The notes: generated by a model from the sequence alone, not told the origin. Positions 29,825-39,263 are shown, numbered from the stretch's first letter. The stretch: 64,000 bases of DNA from Streptomyces camelliae (GCF_027625935.1 NZ_CP115300.1:2294001-2358000); one strand, 5' to 3'. A program made the numbers and translations.

Positions 29825-30223
29825 TCACGGCAGTACGGCGAACCCGTCCAGCTCCACCATCGCCCGCTCGTCCCACAGCCGTACGACCTCCACGACGGCC
29901 ATCGCCGGATAGTGGCGGCCCGCCAGGTCCCGCCAGATGCGGCCCAGACGGCCGGCGTGGGCGCGGTACGCGGCGACGTCCGTGGCGTAGACCGTGACCC
30001 GGGCGAGGTCGGCGGGGGTGCCGCCGGCCGCGCGCAGGGCGGTCAGGAGGTTGCCGAGCGCCTGCTCGAACTGCTCGGGCAGCGTGTCGCCGGTGACCTT
30101 GCCGTCGGTGTCGAGGGCGGTCTGGCCCGCGAGGAACACCACACGGGAGCCGGCGGCGACGACGGCGTGCGAGAAACCCGTGGGCGGGGACAGCTCGGGC
30201 GGGTTGACGCGCTCGGTGCTCAC
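29825..30223 (-). CDS. RidA/YjgF-family protein
   Basis: 132 aa, whole family length. Motifs FLAGQTALDTDGKVTG and RVTVYATD are visible. RidA proteins hydrolyse reactive enamines and imines. The GTG overlaps the acyl-CoA dehydrogenase stop (GTGA). In this cluster it could release ammonia from an amino-substituted ring-cleavage intermediate, which supports 2-aminobenzoate as substrate. Confidence 0.88.
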   Translation of the reverse strand: MSTERVNPPELSPPTGFSHAVVAAGSRVVFLAGQTALDTDGKVTGDTLPEQFEQALGNLLTALRAAGGTPADLARVTVYATDVAAYRAHAGRLGRIWRDLAGRHYPAMAVVEVVRLWDERAMVELDGFAVLP

Positions 30224-31356
30224 CGGACCTCCCGGTCGTCGGCGGTGGTGTACAACTCCTTGGCGATGATGCCCCGTTGGACCTCGCTCGCCCCTTCGTA
30301 GACCCGGGGTGCGCGCACCTCGCGGTAGAGGTGTTCGAGGAGGTGGCCGCGGCGCAGGGCGCGGGCGCCGTGCAGCTGGACGGCGGTGTCGACGACGTAC
30401 TGCGCGGTCTCGGTGGCGAGCAGCTTGGCCATCGCGGCCCGCCCGGGGACGCCGGGCGCGCCCTGGTCGTACGCCGTGGCCGCCGCGTACACCATCAGCC
30501 GGGCCGCCTCCGTGCGCAGCGCCATCTCGGCGACCTGGTGGGCGACCGCCTGAAGGTCCATCAGCCGGCCTTGGAAGGCCTCGCGCCGGCGGGTGTGCCG
30601 GACCGTCGCGTCGAGCGCGGCCTGGGCCATGCCGACGGCGAACGCGCCGACGCTGGGCCGGAAGAGGTTGAGGGTGCCCATGGCGACGGCGAAGCCGCGG
30701 TCCACCGCGCCGAGGACGTCGGCGGCGGTGACGGGTACGGCGTCGAAGGCGAGGGCGCCGACGGGGTGCGGGGAGAGCATCTCCAGGGCGCTGCCGGTGA
30801 GTCCGGGCCGGTCGGCCGGGACCAGGAACGCGGTCACGCCCCGGGCTCCGGCGCCCGGGGTGGTGCGGGCGAAGACGGTGTAGAAGTCGGCCTCGGGGGC
30901 GTTGGAGATCCAGCACTTCTCGCCGGTCAGCCGCCAGCCGCCGGCGCCGTCGGACGCGGCCGCGAGGGACCGCGCGGCCGCGTCCGAACCGGCCCCGGGC
31001 TCGCTCAGCGCGAAGGCGGCGACCGCGCTGCCGTCGGCGACCCCGGGCAGCCAGCGCGCGCGCTGGGCCGGGCTGCCGTGGGCGTGCACCGGATGGGCGC
31101 CGAGGCCCTGGAGGGCGAGGGCGGTCTCGGCCTCGGTGCAGGCCTGGGCGAGGGACTCGCGCATCAGGCACAGATCGAGCGCGCCGGAGGTGAACAGCCG
31201 CTCCAGCAGCCCGAGTCGGCCGAGTTCGGTGAGGAGCGGCCGGTTGACGCGGCCCGGCTCGCCCTTGTCGGCGAGGGGGCGCAGCAGCTGCCCGGCCAGC
31301 GCGCGCAGCTCGGCGCACCAGGCGGTCTGTTCCGGTTCGAGCGAGAATGCGGGCAC
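30220..31356 (-). CDS. Acyl-CoA dehydrogenase
   Basis: 378 aa with the family order: helical N-domain, FAD block FALSEPGAGSDAAA, CWISNA, and C-terminal VQLHGARALRRGHLLEHLYR and VYEGASEVQRGIIAKEL (catalytic Glu region). It is the first gene of a two-gene minus-strand operon with ridA. The shared 27-bp element lies 187 bases upstream. Likely oxidises an alicyclic CoA ester after dearomatisation. Confidence 0.9.
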   Translation of the reverse strand: MPAFSLEPEQTAWCAELRALAGQLLRPLADKGEPGRVNRPLLTELGRLGLLERLFTSGALDLCLMRESLAQACTEAETALALQGLGAHPVHAHGSPAQRARWLPGVADGSAVAAFALSEPGAGSDAAARSLAAASDGAGGWRLTGEKCWISNAPEADFYTVFARTTPGAGARGVTAFLVPADRPGLTGSALEMLSPHPVGALAFDAVPVTAADVLGAVDRGFAVAMGTLNLFRPSVGAFAVGMAQAALDATVRHTRRREAFQGRLMDLQAVAHQVAEMALRTEAARLMVYAAATAYDQGAPGVPGRAAMAKLLATETAQYVVDTAVQLHGARALRRGHLLEHLYREVRAPRVYEGASEVQRGIIAKELYTTADDREVR

Positions 31357-31542
31357 GCCGTCCTCCCTCCGGGGCGGACCGTCACGGCCCGTCCCGTCGC
31401 CGTGCGGGAGGGGCCGCGACGACCCGTCCCGCCTTCTTCCCGGGCCGGGCCGCCATGGCCCACCCGTCGTGCTTCCGGAGCGGCCGGCACGGCCGGTCCC
31501 GTCGCTCTTCGGACCACCCGGCCCGTACTCCGTCTCCCCGAC

Positions 31543-31569
31543 GTTATCGCGTGTGCTTGACTGCCGTCA
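31543..31569. promoter_or_regulatory. Shared 27-bp element, copy 1
   Basis: Read on the minus strand it is TGACGGCAGTCA, 9 variable bases, then GATAAC. TGAC-N4-GTCA is an inverted repeat (31558-31569) and GATAAC could be a -10 for the dehydrogenase operon. It also lies 78 bases before the CoA ligase, so it could serve both directions. It matches 37257-37283 at 21 of 27 positions. Confidence 0.65.
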
Positions 31570-31646
31570 CCAAGACGATACGCTCGATGCGCGAGCCCAC
31601 CGGAAAGCCCGTACGTACCCGTGGCACGGCAAGGGGGCGAACCGCC

Positions 31647-33239
31647 ATGCATGTCTCGGCCCACGTCGACACCTTCGCGCGCGACCATCTGCCCCCGCCG
31701 GACGAGTGGCCCGAGCTGCGCTTCGACCTGCCGGAGCTGCGCTACCCCGACCGGCTGAACTGCGCCGCCGAACTCCTGGACCACACCGACCCGGACCGCC
31801 CGGTCTTCCACACCCCGGCGGGCCCCAGCTGGACGTACGGCGAGCTGCGCGCGCACGTCGACCGGGTCGCGCACGTGCTCACCGGCGACCTCGGCGTGGT
31901 CCCCGGCAACCGGGTGCTGTTGCGCGGCCCCACCACGCCCTGGCTCGCCGCCTGCTGGCTGGCCGTGCTGAAGGCGGGCGCCGTCGCGGTCACCGTGCTG
32001 GACCGGCAGCGCCCGCACGAGCTGGCGACCATGTGCGAGATCGCCCTGGTGCGGCACGCGTTGTGCGACATCCGGTCGGTGGACGACCTGGCGAAGGCCG
32101 ACATACCCGGGCTGCGGATCACGACGTACGGCGGTGACGGCCCCGACGACCTCCTGCGCCGTCCCGTACCCGGCACGCCCTTCCCGGCGGTGGACACCGC
32201 GGCCGACGACGTCGCCCTGATCGCGTTCACCTCCGGGACCACGGGTCGCCCGAAAGGGTGCATGCACTTCCACCGGGATGTGCTGGCCATAGCGGACACC
32301 TTCTCCCGGCATGTGCTGCGCCCCCACGCCGACGACGTGTTCGCCGGCAGTCCCCCGCTCGGCTTCACCTTCGGCCTCGGCGGGCTGGTGGTCTTCCCGA
32401 TGCGGGCCGGTGCCAGCAGCCTCCTGCTGGAGCAGGCCGGCCCCAGGCACCTGCTGCCCGCGCTCGCCGGACACCGGGTCTCGGTGCTGTTCACCGCCCC
32501 GACGGCCTACCGCGCCATGCTGGACGAGCTGGACGGCCACGACATCTCATCTCTGCGGCGCTGCGTGTCGGCCGGCGAGAACCTGCCCGCGGCCACCTGG
32601 CGGGCCTGGCACGAGCGCACCGGCCTCAGGCTCATCAACGGCATCGGCGCGACCGAGCTGCTGCACATCTTCGTCTCCGCCGCCGACGAGGACATCAGAC
32701 CCGGGACCACGGGGGTGCCGGTGCCGGGCTGGCAGGCGCGGGTGCAGGACGCGGAGGGGCGCCCGGTGCCCGACGGCGAGCCCGGTCTGCTGGCCGTGCG
32801 CGGCCCGGTGGGCTGCCGTTATCTGGCCGACCCGCGCCAGCGGGTGTACGTGCGCGGCGGCTGGAACGTCACCGGCGACACCTATGTCCGCGAGCCCGAC
32901 GGCTACTTCCGCTATGTGGCCCGCGCCGACGACATGATCATCTCCGCCGGGTACAACATCGCCGGGCCGGAGGTGGAGGACGCGCTCCTGCGCCATCCGG
33001 ACGTACTGGAGACGGCGGTCGTGGGCCGCCCGGACGAGACACGCGGACAGGTCGCCGTGGCCTACACGGTGCTGCGCCCGGGGGCACCGCGCGACGCGGA
33101 GGCCCTGCGCCGCTTCCTGCTGGCCGAACTGGCGCCCTACAAATGCCCGCGCGCATTCGTCTTCCTGGACGCGCTGCCCCGCACGGCCACCGGCAAGCTC
33201 CAGCGGTTCCGGCTGCGCATCGATGGTGACCAGCAGTGA
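31647..33239 (+). CDS. Aryl-CoA ligase, probably 2-aminobenzoate-CoA ligase
   Basis: 530 aa adenylate-forming enzyme. AMP-binding motif AFTSGTTGRPKGCMHFHRD (about residue 195), core motif INGIGATELLHIF, and the C-terminal catalytic Lys in PRTATGKLQRF. It resembles benzoate- and 2-aminobenzoate-CoA ligases. ATG 31647 follows AAGGGGG by 8 bases. It forms an operon with the PaaX-type gene 15 bases downstream and activates the pathway acid with ATP and CoA. Confidence 0.88.
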   Translation: MHVSAHVDTFARDHLPPPDEWPELRFDLPELRYPDRLNCAAELLDHTDPDRPVFHTPAGPSWTYGELRAHVDRVAHVLTGDLGVVPGNRVLLRGPTTPWLAACWLAVLKAGAVAVTVLDRQRPHELATMCEIALVRHALCDIRSVDDLAKADIPGLRITTYGGDGPDDLLRRPVPGTPFPAVDTAADDVALIAFTSGTTGRPKGCMHFHRDVLAIADTFSRHVLRPHADDVFAGSPPLGFTFGLGGLVVFPMRAGASSLLLEQAGPRHLLPALAGHRVSVLFTAPTAYRAMLDELDGHDISSLRRCVSAGENLPAATWRAWHERTGLRLINGIGATELLHIFVSAADEDIRPGTTGVPVPGWQARVQDAEGRPVPDGEPGLLAVRGPVGCRYLADPRQRVYVRGGWNVTGDTYVREPDGYFRYVARADDMIISAGYNIAGPEVEDALLRHPDVLETAVVGRPDETRGQVAVAYTVLRPGAPRDAEALRRFLLAELAPYKCPRAFVFLDALPRTATGKLQRFRLRIDGDQQ

Positions 33240-33254
33240 CGACGACGACCTAAA

Positions 33255-34067
33255 ATGATCAACGTGTCCGAGCAGCACGCCCCCCGGTCCCTCATCGTCA
33301 CGCTCTACGGCGCGTACGGCCGCTTCATGCCCGGCCCCGTGCCCGTCGCCGAGCTGATCCGGCTGCTGGCCGCGGTCGGCGTGGACGCGCCGTCCGTCCG
33401 CTCCTCCGTGTCCCGGCTCAAACGGCGCGGGCTGCTGCTGCCGGCCCGCACGGACAGCGGCGCCGCCGGCTACGAACTCTCCCCCGAGGCACGCCAGTTG
33501 CTGGACGACGGCGACCGCCGTATCTACGCGACGGCGCCCCCCGAGGACGAGGGCTGGGTGCTGGCGGTCTTCTCCGTGCCCGAGTCGGAGCGGCAGAAGC
33601 GGCATGTGCTGCGCTCCCGGCTGTCGGGCCTGGGCTTCGGCACGGCCGCCCCCGGGGTGTGGATCGCCCCGGCCCGGCTCTACGAGGAGACGGAACACAC
33701 CCTGCGCCGGCTCCACCTGGACGCGTACGTGGACTTCTTCCGCGGCGAGCACCTGGGCTTCGCGGCGACGGCCGAGGCGGTCGCCCGCTGGTGGGACCTG
33801 GCCGCGATCGCCAAGGAGCACGAGCGCTTCCTGGACGCGCACGCCCCGGTGCTGCGCGCCTGGGAGCGCCGCACGGACACCCCGCCCGAGGAGGCCTACC
33901 ACGACTACCTCCTCGCCCTCGACTCCTGGCGCCACCTGCCCTACACCGACCCCGGCCTGCCCACCCGCCTGCTGCCCACGGGCTGGCCCGGCGTGCGTTC
34001 GGCGGAGGTCTTCCGGGGGCTGCATGCGCGGCTGCGGGACGCGGGGGCGCGGTTCGCCGGGGTGTGA
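33255..34067 (+). CDS. PaaX-family transcriptional regulator
   Basis: 270 aa. N-terminal winged HTH (about 10-75: LIVTLYGAYGR, SVRSSVSRLKRRGLLLP), middle domain with WVLAVFSVPESERQKRHVLR and GFGTAAPGVWIAP, and C-terminal PaaX domain with YHDYLLALDSWRHLPYTDPG. PaaX regulators respond to aryl-CoA thioesters and repress aromatic degradation genes. Being behind the ligase, it is well placed to sense its product and to bind the TGAC-N4-GTCA sites. Confidence 0.88.
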   Translation: MINVSEQHAPRSLIVTLYGAYGRFMPGPVPVAELIRLLAAVGVDAPSVRSSVSRLKRRGLLLPARTDSGAAGYELSPEARQLLDDGDRRIYATAPPEDEGWVLAVFSVPESERQKRHVLRSRLSGLGFGTAAPGVWIAPARLYEETEHTLRRLHLDAYVDFFRGEHLGFAATAEAVARWWDLAAIAKEHERFLDAHAPVLRAWERRTDTPPEEAYHDYLLALDSWRHLPYTDPGLPTRLLPTGWPGVRSAEVFRGLHARLRDAGARFAGV

Positions 34068-34103
34068 GGCGGGTCGGGCGCAGACCCGACGGTGCGCGCC
34101 TGA

Positions 34104-36371
34104 TCAACCGTCCAGGGTCAGCCGGGGCTTGGGGGCGTCCGTGCGGCCGGTCTGGGGGCGGCGGCTGCCCGCCCGGTAGGGCGCGGGCCAGACGACACCC
34201 GGGCCGTCGTAGCCCTGCTCGGCCGCCGCGTGCAGGGTCCAGTGCGGGTCGTACAGATGCGGGCGGGCCAGCGCGCACAGGTCCGTGCGGCCGGCGAGGA
34301 TCAGGGAGTTCACGTCGTCCCACGAGGAGATCGCGCCGACCGCGATCACCGGGACGCGTGCCTCGTGCCGGATGCGGTCGGCGAACGGCGTCTGGTACGA
34401 CCGTCCGAACTCCGGCCGTTCCCCGGCGACGACCTGCCCGGTGGAGACGTCGATCGCGTCGGCGCCGTGCGCGGCGAAGGCACGGGCGATCCCGACCGCG
34501 TCCTCGGCACTCGTGCCGCCCTCGGCCCAGTCGGTGGCGGAGATACGGACCGTCATCGGCCGCTCGGCCGGCCACACCGCGCGGACGGCGTCGAAGACCT
34601 CCAGCGGGAACCGCAGCCGCTTCTCCGCCGAGCCGCCGTAGGCGTCGGTGCGGTGGTTGGTGAGCGGGGAGAGGAAGCCGGAGAGCAGGTAGCCGTGGGC
34701 GCAGTGCAGTTCGAGCAGATCGAACCCGGCCCGCGCGGCCCGCGAGGCGGCTGCCACGAACTGCTCGCGGATGTCGGTCAGTTGGGCCCTCGACAGCCGG
34801 CGCGGGGTCTGGCTGCCCGGCTTGTACGGCAGCGGGGAGGCGGCGACGAGCGGCCAGTTGCCCTCGGGCAGCGGCTCGTCGATGCCCTCCCACATCAGCT
34901 TCGTGGAGCCCTTGCGGCCGGAGTGCCCGAGCTGCACCCCGATCGCCGTGCCCGGCGCCTGGGTGTGCACGAAGTCGGTGACCCGCCGCCACGCCTCGGC
35001 CTGCCGGCCGGTGTAGAGACCGGCACAGCCCGGGGTGATCCGGCCCTCCTCGCTCACGCACACCATCTCGGTCATGACGAGCCCGGCCCCGCCGAGGGCG
35101 CGGGCGCCGAGGTGGACGAGGTGGAAGTCGCCGGGTACGCCGTCGGTGGCGGAGTACATGTCCATCGGCGACACCACGACCCGGTTGCGCAGGGTCAGCC
35201 CGCGCAGCCGGAACGGGGTGAACATCGGGGGCGTGCCGGGCGGGCAGCCGAACTCGCGCTCCACGGCGTCGGTGAAGCGGGCGTCGCGCAGCCGGAGGTT
35301 GTCGTGGGTGACCCGGCGGCTGCGGGTGAGCAGGTTGAACGCGAAGCGGCGGGGCGGCTGGTCGCGGTACAGGTGAAGGTTCTCGAACCACTCCAGGCTG
35401 GCCCGGGCGGCCCGCTGGGTGGAGGCGACGACGGGCCTGCGCTCCTCCTCGTACGCCGCCAACGCCCTGGGTACGTCGGGCTGTTCCGCCAGGCAGGCGG
35501 CGAGGGCCAGCGCGTCCTCGACGGCGAGCTTGGTGCCGGAGCCGATGGAGAAGTGAGCGGTGTGGGCGGCGTCACCGAGCAGGACGACATTGCCGTGCGA
35601 CCAGCGGTCGTTGACCACCGTACGGAACGTCGTCCAGGCCGAGTTGTTGGAGCGCAGGGGGCGGCCGCGCAGCGCCTCGGAGAAGATCTTGGCGCAGCGT
35701 CCGATGGACTCCGCCGTGTCGAGCTCGTCGAATCCCGCCGCCCGCCACACCTCCTCGCGCATCTCCACGATGACGGTGGAGGCAGCGGCCGAGAAGGGGT
35801 AGCCGTGCAGCTGCATCACGCCGTGCTCGGTCTCGGCGATGTCGAAGCGGAAGGCGTCGAAGGCGAAGTCGGCGGCGAGCCAGACATAGCGGCAGTGGTG
35901 TGTCGCCACATGGGGGCGGAACACCGGGGCGTAGGCCTCGCGGGTGGCGCTGTGCACACCGTCGGCGGCGATGACGAGGTCGTACTCGGCCGACAGCACG
36001 TCCGGGGGCGGCGCCTCGGTGCGAAAGCGCAGGTCCACACCGAGGGAGCGGCAGCGGTCGTGGAGGATCTCCAGGAGGCGGTGCCTGCCGAGGGCGGCGA
36101 AACCGTGTCCCCCGGAGCGGTGTGTCGTGCCCCGGTGCACGATGTCGATGTCGTCCCAGCGCACGAAGTCCCGCCGTAGGGCCTCGTAGACCACCGGGTC
36201 GGCGTGTTCGATGCCGCCGAGGGTCTCGTCGGAGAGGACGACTCCGAAGCCGAAGGTGACGTCCGGGGCGTTGCGCTCCCAGAGGGTGATGTCACGGGCG
36301 GGGTCGAGCCGCTTCAGCAACGCGGCCGCGTACAACCCTCCGGGCCCGCCGCCGATGATCGCCACACGCAC
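34104..36371 (-). CDS. FAD monooxygenase / OYE-type reductase fusion (2-aminobenzoyl-CoA monooxygenase/reductase-like)
   Basis: 755 aa bifunctional flavoprotein. Residues 1-390 form a group A aromatic hydroxylase: GGGPGGLYAAALLKR, GDAAHTAHFSIGSGTKLAVE and the Asp of DLVIAADGVHS. Residues 400-755 are an Old Yellow Enzyme barrel: FRLRGLTLRNRVVVSPMDMY, QLGHSGRKG, HCAHGYLLSGFLSP. This fusion is known from 2-aminobenzoyl-CoA monooxygenase/reductase, which hydroxylates and then dearomatises the ring; salicylyl-CoA 5-hydroxylase is the alternative. The enoyl-CoA hydratase gene ends 6 bases upstream. Confidence 0.9.
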   Translation of the reverse strand: MRVAIIGGGPGGLYAAALLKRLDPARDITLWERNAPDVTFGFGVVLSDETLGGIEHADPVVYEALRRDFVRWDDIDIVHRGTTHRSGGHGFAALGRHRLLEILHDRCRSLGVDLRFRTEAPPPDVLSAEYDLVIAADGVHSATREAYAPVFRPHVATHHCRYVWLAADFAFDAFRFDIAETEHGVMQLHGYPFSAAASTVIVEMREEVWRAAGFDELDTAESIGRCAKIFSEALRGRPLRSNNSAWTTFRTVVNDRWSHGNVVLLGDAAHTAHFSIGSGTKLAVEDALALAACLAEQPDVPRALAAYEEERRPVVASTQRAARASLEWFENLHLYRDQPPRRFAFNLLTRSRRVTHDNLRLRDARFTDAVEREFGCPPGTPPMFTPFRLRGLTLRNRVVVSPMDMYSATDGVPGDFHLVHLGARALGGAGLVMTEMVCVSEEGRITPGCAGLYTGRQAEAWRRVTDFVHTQAPGTAIGVQLGHSGRKGSTKLMWEGIDEPLPEGNWPLVAASPLPYKPGSQTPRRLSRAQLTDIREQFVAAASRAARAGFDLLELHCAHGYLLSGFLSPLTNHRTDAYGGSAEKRLRFPLEVFDAVRAVWPAERPMTVRISATDWAEGGTSAEDAVGIARAFAAHGADAIDVSTGQVVAGERPEFGRSYQTPFADRIRHEARVPVIAVGAISSWDDVNSLILAGRTDLCALARPHLYDPHWTLHAAAEQGYDGPGVVWPAPYRAGSRRPQTGRTDAPKPRLTLDG

Positions 36372-36377
36372 GACGGC

Positions 36378-37205
36378 TCACCTCCCCCGCCACTTCGGCG
36401 GACGCTTCTCCGTGAAGGCCGCGTGGAACTCCGCGTAGTCCTCGCCGTTCATCAGCAGCGCCTGGGTCGAGGCGTCCAGTTCGACCGAGGCGGCGAGCGG
36501 CATGTCCAGTTCGGCGGTGAGCAGGGCCTTCGTCTGGGCGTGCGCCAGGGCTGGGCCGTCGGCCAGGCGGCGGGCCAGGTCCTGGGCCGCCGCGTCGGCG
36601 TGGCCCTCGTCGGTCAGCTCGCTGATCAGGCCGATGCGCTCCGCCTCGGGGGCGCGGACCGGCTCGCCCAGCATGAGCAGCCGGGTGGCGTGGCCGAGGC
36701 CGACGATCCGGGGCAGCAGATAGGCCGCGCCCATGTCGCCGCCGGACAGGCCGACGCGGGTGAAGAGGAAGGCGAAGCGGGCCGAGGGGTCCGCCACCCG
36801 GAAGTCGGCCGCGAGGGCGAGCACCGCTCCGGCGCCCGCCGCCACCCCGTGCACCGCGGCGATCACCGGGAAGGGGCATTCGCGGATCGCGCGCACCACC
36901 TGGCCGGTCATCCGGTTGAAGTCGAGCAGCTGGGCGGTGTCCATCGAGAGGGTGGCGCCGATGATCTCGTCCACGTCTCCGCCGGAGCAGAAGCCGCGGC
37001 CCTCGCCGGCCAGCACCAGGGCGCGCACCGAGCGCTCCCGGGACAGCTCGGCGAGCAGATCGCGCAGGTCGGCGTAGCCGCCGAAGGTGAGCGCGTTGAG
37101 TTTCTCGGGGCGGGCGAGGGTGACGGTGGCGACCCCGTCGGCGCGGTGGACCCGCAGATGCTCCCAGTCGGAGGTGCGGGCGGCGGAGCCGGTGAAGGGA
37201 CTCAT
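36378..37205 (-). CDS. Enoyl-CoA hydratase/isomerase family protein
   Basis: 275 aa crotonase-fold enzyme. Oxyanion-hole segments LAGEGRGFCSGGDVDE and IAAVHGVAAGAGAVLALAAD are intact, and FLFTRVGLSGGDMGAAYLLP carries the active-site Gly-Asp. A strong AGGAGG lies 10 bases before the ATG. First gene of the operon with the monooxygenase fusion; likely hydrates an alicyclic enoyl-CoA. Confidence 0.9.
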   Translation of the reverse strand: MSPFTGSAARTSDWEHLRVHRADGVATVTLARPEKLNALTFGGYADLRDLLAELSRERSVRALVLAGEGRGFCSGGDVDEIIGATLSMDTAQLLDFNRMTGQVVRAIRECPFPVIAAVHGVAAGAGAVLALAADFRVADPSARFAFLFTRVGLSGGDMGAAYLLPRIVGLGHATRLLMLGEPVRAPEAERIGLISELTDEGHADAAAQDLARRLADGPALAHAQTKALLTAELDMPLAASVELDASTQALLMNGEDYAEFHAAFTEKRPPKWRGR

Positions 37206-37256
37206 GACGTGCGGCCTCCTAGGGCGGCGGTGCCGTACGTTGCTCTGTCCCACGAA

Positions 37257-37283
37257 GTTATCACCTGTTTGTGACTGTCGTCA
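37257..37283. promoter_or_regulatory. Shared 27-bp element, copy 2
   Basis: On the minus strand TGACGACAGTCA, 9 bases, then GATAAC, 52 bases before the enoyl-CoA hydratase ATG. TGAC-N4-GTCA (37272-37283) is the presumed operator and GATAAC a likely -10. Same length and spacing as the copy at 31543-31569. Confidence 0.7.
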
Positions 37284-37512
37284 TGAGTGCGCGACAGACG
37301 CAGGTCCGCCGTCCGCCGATCGGCCCAGCCCGGTCACGTGCGTCACCGGTCGGCGACAGGGCCGTAACAGCGGGCACGGGCGGGCGAGGCGGGCCGTTCG
37401 GCTGGGTAGGCCGCCCGGTACCGGGGCCGAACGCCCCGGGCGAAGCCCGCCGATCGGCTGAAGTGGCCGGGCCCGTACCATTCCTACAGTCGAAAGCAGG
37501 ACAACCTGCTCC

Positions 37513-37968
37513 ATGAACGGACTCGCCTTGCACGAACGCCCCACCGAATCGGCCTCCTGGCGCATCGCGCTGCCGCACACCGCCGCCGCGGTGCCCGTGG
37601 CCCGCGCTCTGGTGCGTACGGCCCTGGCCGAGGTGGAGCACACGGCCGACAGTGACACCGCGGAGCTGCTCACGGCCGAGCTGGTGGCCAACGCGGTGGA
37701 GCACACCGCCGGGCGCGGCCCGATAGAGCTGGTGGTGCAACTGCTGCCGACCGGCTGCCAGGTCGAGGTGCACGACCCGGACCCGGCGCCGCCGGGCCGG
37801 CTGACCGCGCCGGTGGTCGAGCAGCCCGACGTCTGGCAGGAGGGCGGGCGCGGGCTGCTGCTGATCCGCACCCTCAGCTCGTCCTGCGGTCACCACCCCA
37901 CCCCGTCGGGCAAGGCGGTGTGGTTCACACTGCCCGTGGTTCCCGCTCAGCGGCGGCCGTCGGCGTGA
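37513..37968 (+). CDS. ATP-binding protein, anti-sigma-factor kinase type (HATPase_c)
   Basis: 151 aa, the SpoIIAB/RsbW-like GHKL fold common in Streptomyces: LPHTAAAVPVARALVRTAL, N-box TAELVANAVEHTAG, and G-box EGGRGLLLIRTLSS. No membrane part. Such proteins usually bind ATP and regulate sigma factors or partners, mostly unassigned. Its 3' end overlaps the permease remnant on the other strand. Confidence 0.85.
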   Translation: MNGLALHERPTESASWRIALPHTAAAVPVARALVRTALAEVEHTADSDTAELLTAELVANAVEHTAGRGPIELVVQLLPTGCQVEVHDPDPAPPGRLTAPVVEQPDVWQEGGRGLLLIRTLSSSCGHHPTPSGKAVWFTLPVVPAQRRPSA

Positions 37969-38085
37969 TCTCGGGGGCCGTCCCGGCGAGCGTGGAGCGC
38001 CGGCGGCCGTAGCCGGCGTAGATCGCCAGGCCCACCACGAAGAACACGGCGAACTGGACCCAGGTCCGGCTTGATACGGGGAGCG
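37925..38085 (-). pseudogene. 3' fragment of an amino-acid permease
   Basis: The frame reads VYPLPVSSRTWVQFAVFFVV then GLAIYAGYGRRRSTLAGTAP and a stop, matching the last helix and tail of APC amino-acid permeases. Nothing upstream continues the protein, so only the 3' end survives. It lies before the ArcB gene, where a transporter (for example arginine/ornithine) would fit, but the substrate is unknown. Confidence 0.55.
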
Positions 38086-38199
38086 GGTATACGGGCGGTG
38101 CTCGCTTCTCGGTGGTGCGGGCGACCGGGTGAGGTCGCGGCGGCGGCGCGAAAGGGGTGGCTTCGGGCCGCCGATCAGGACAAGGCCTGGTGAGGAGGG

Positions 38200-39228
38200 T
38201 CAGGCAAGGCCCTGTGACGTACCCGCCAGGGTGGCCACGAGGACCGCCTTGATCGTGTGCATCCGGTTCTCCGCCTCGTCGAAGACGACCGAGTGCTCGG
38301 ACTCGAAGACCTCGTCGGTGACCTCCAGCTCGGACAGTCCGTACCGCTCGTGGATCTCGCGGCCGACCTTGGTGCCGAGGTCATGGAAGGCCGGCAGGCA
38401 GTGCAGGAACTTCACGTCGGGGTTGCCGGTGGCGGCGAGGACGTCCATGGTCACGGCGTACGGGCCCAGCAGGGCGATGCGCTCGTCCCAGACCTCCTTG
38501 GGCTCGCCCATCGACACCCAGACGTCGGTCGCGAGGAAGTCGGCACCGCGCACGCCCTCCTTCACGTCCTCGGTGAGCGTGACCCGGGCGCCGGAGGCGG
38601 TGGCGAGCTGCCGGGCCACCTGCACGATCGTCTCGTCCGGCCACAGCACCCGGGGCGCGACGATCCGGACGTCCATGCCGAGCAGGGCGCCGGTGACGAG
38701 GTAGGAGTTGCCCATGTTGTAGCGGGCGTCACCGAGGTAGGCGAAGACGACCTCGTTCAGCGGCTTGTCGGTGTGCTCGGTCACGGTGAGCACGTCGGCG
38801 AGCATCTGGGTGGGGTGCCACTCGTCGGTGAGGCCGTTGTAGACGGGGACCCCGGCGTGGGCGGCCAGCTCCTCGACGACCCCCTGGCCGTGCCCGCGGT
38901 ACTCGATGGCGTCGAACATCCGGCCGAGGACGCGGGCGGTGTCCTTCACGGACTCCTTGTGCCCGATCTGCGAGCCGGCCGGGTCGAGGTAGGTCGTGCG
39001 GGCGCCCTGGTCGGCGGCGGCGACCTCGAACGCACAGCGGGTACGCGTCGAGGTCTTCTCGAAGACGAGCGCGATGTTCTTGCCGGTCAGGTACTGCGTC
39101 TCGGTCCCCGCCTTCTTGGCCGCCTTCAGCTCGGCCGCCAGCTCGACCAGGCCGCGGAACTCCTCCTCGGTGAAGTCGAGCTCCTTGAGGAAGTGACGGC
39201 CGGTGAAGACGGTCGGGACTGTCGCCAT
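38200..39228 (-). CDS. arcB: Ornithine carbamoyltransferase
   Basis: 342 aa. Carbamoyl phosphate site [14 protein letters not shown], ornithine-site HCLPAFHD, and YRGHGQ and [11 protein letters not shown] blocks are intact. It lies downstream of arginine deiminase on the same strand, so it probably acts in the deiminase pathway (citrulline to ornithine and carbamoyl phosphate). No carbamate kinase is in the window. Two ARG-box-like sites lie 36-69 bases before the ATG. Confidence 0.9.
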   Translation of the reverse strand: MATVPTVFTGRHFLKELDFTEEEFRGLVELAAELKAAKKAGTETQYLTGKNIALVFEKTSTRTRCAFEVAAADQGARTTYLDPAGSQIGHKESVKDTARVLGRMFDAIEYRGHGQGVVEELAAHAGVPVYNGLTDEWHPTQMLADVLTVTEHTDKPLNEVVFAYLGDARYNMGNSYLVTGALLGMDVRIVAPRVLWPDETIVQVARQLATASGARVTLTEDVKEGVRGADFLATDVWVSMGEPKEVWDERIALLGPYAVTMDVLAATGNPDVKFLHCLPAFHDLGTKVGREIHERYGLSELEVTDEVFESEHSVVFDEAENRMHTIKAVLVATLAGTSQGLA

Positions 39229-39263
39229 GGTGGGGGCTCCGGGGGTACGAGCGGACAGGACTC

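Noticed and set aside
34104..36371. Simple salicylyl-CoA 5-hydroxylase
   Set aside because: The C-terminal OYE domain and the RidA gene suit 2-aminobenzoyl-CoA better; kept as an alternative.
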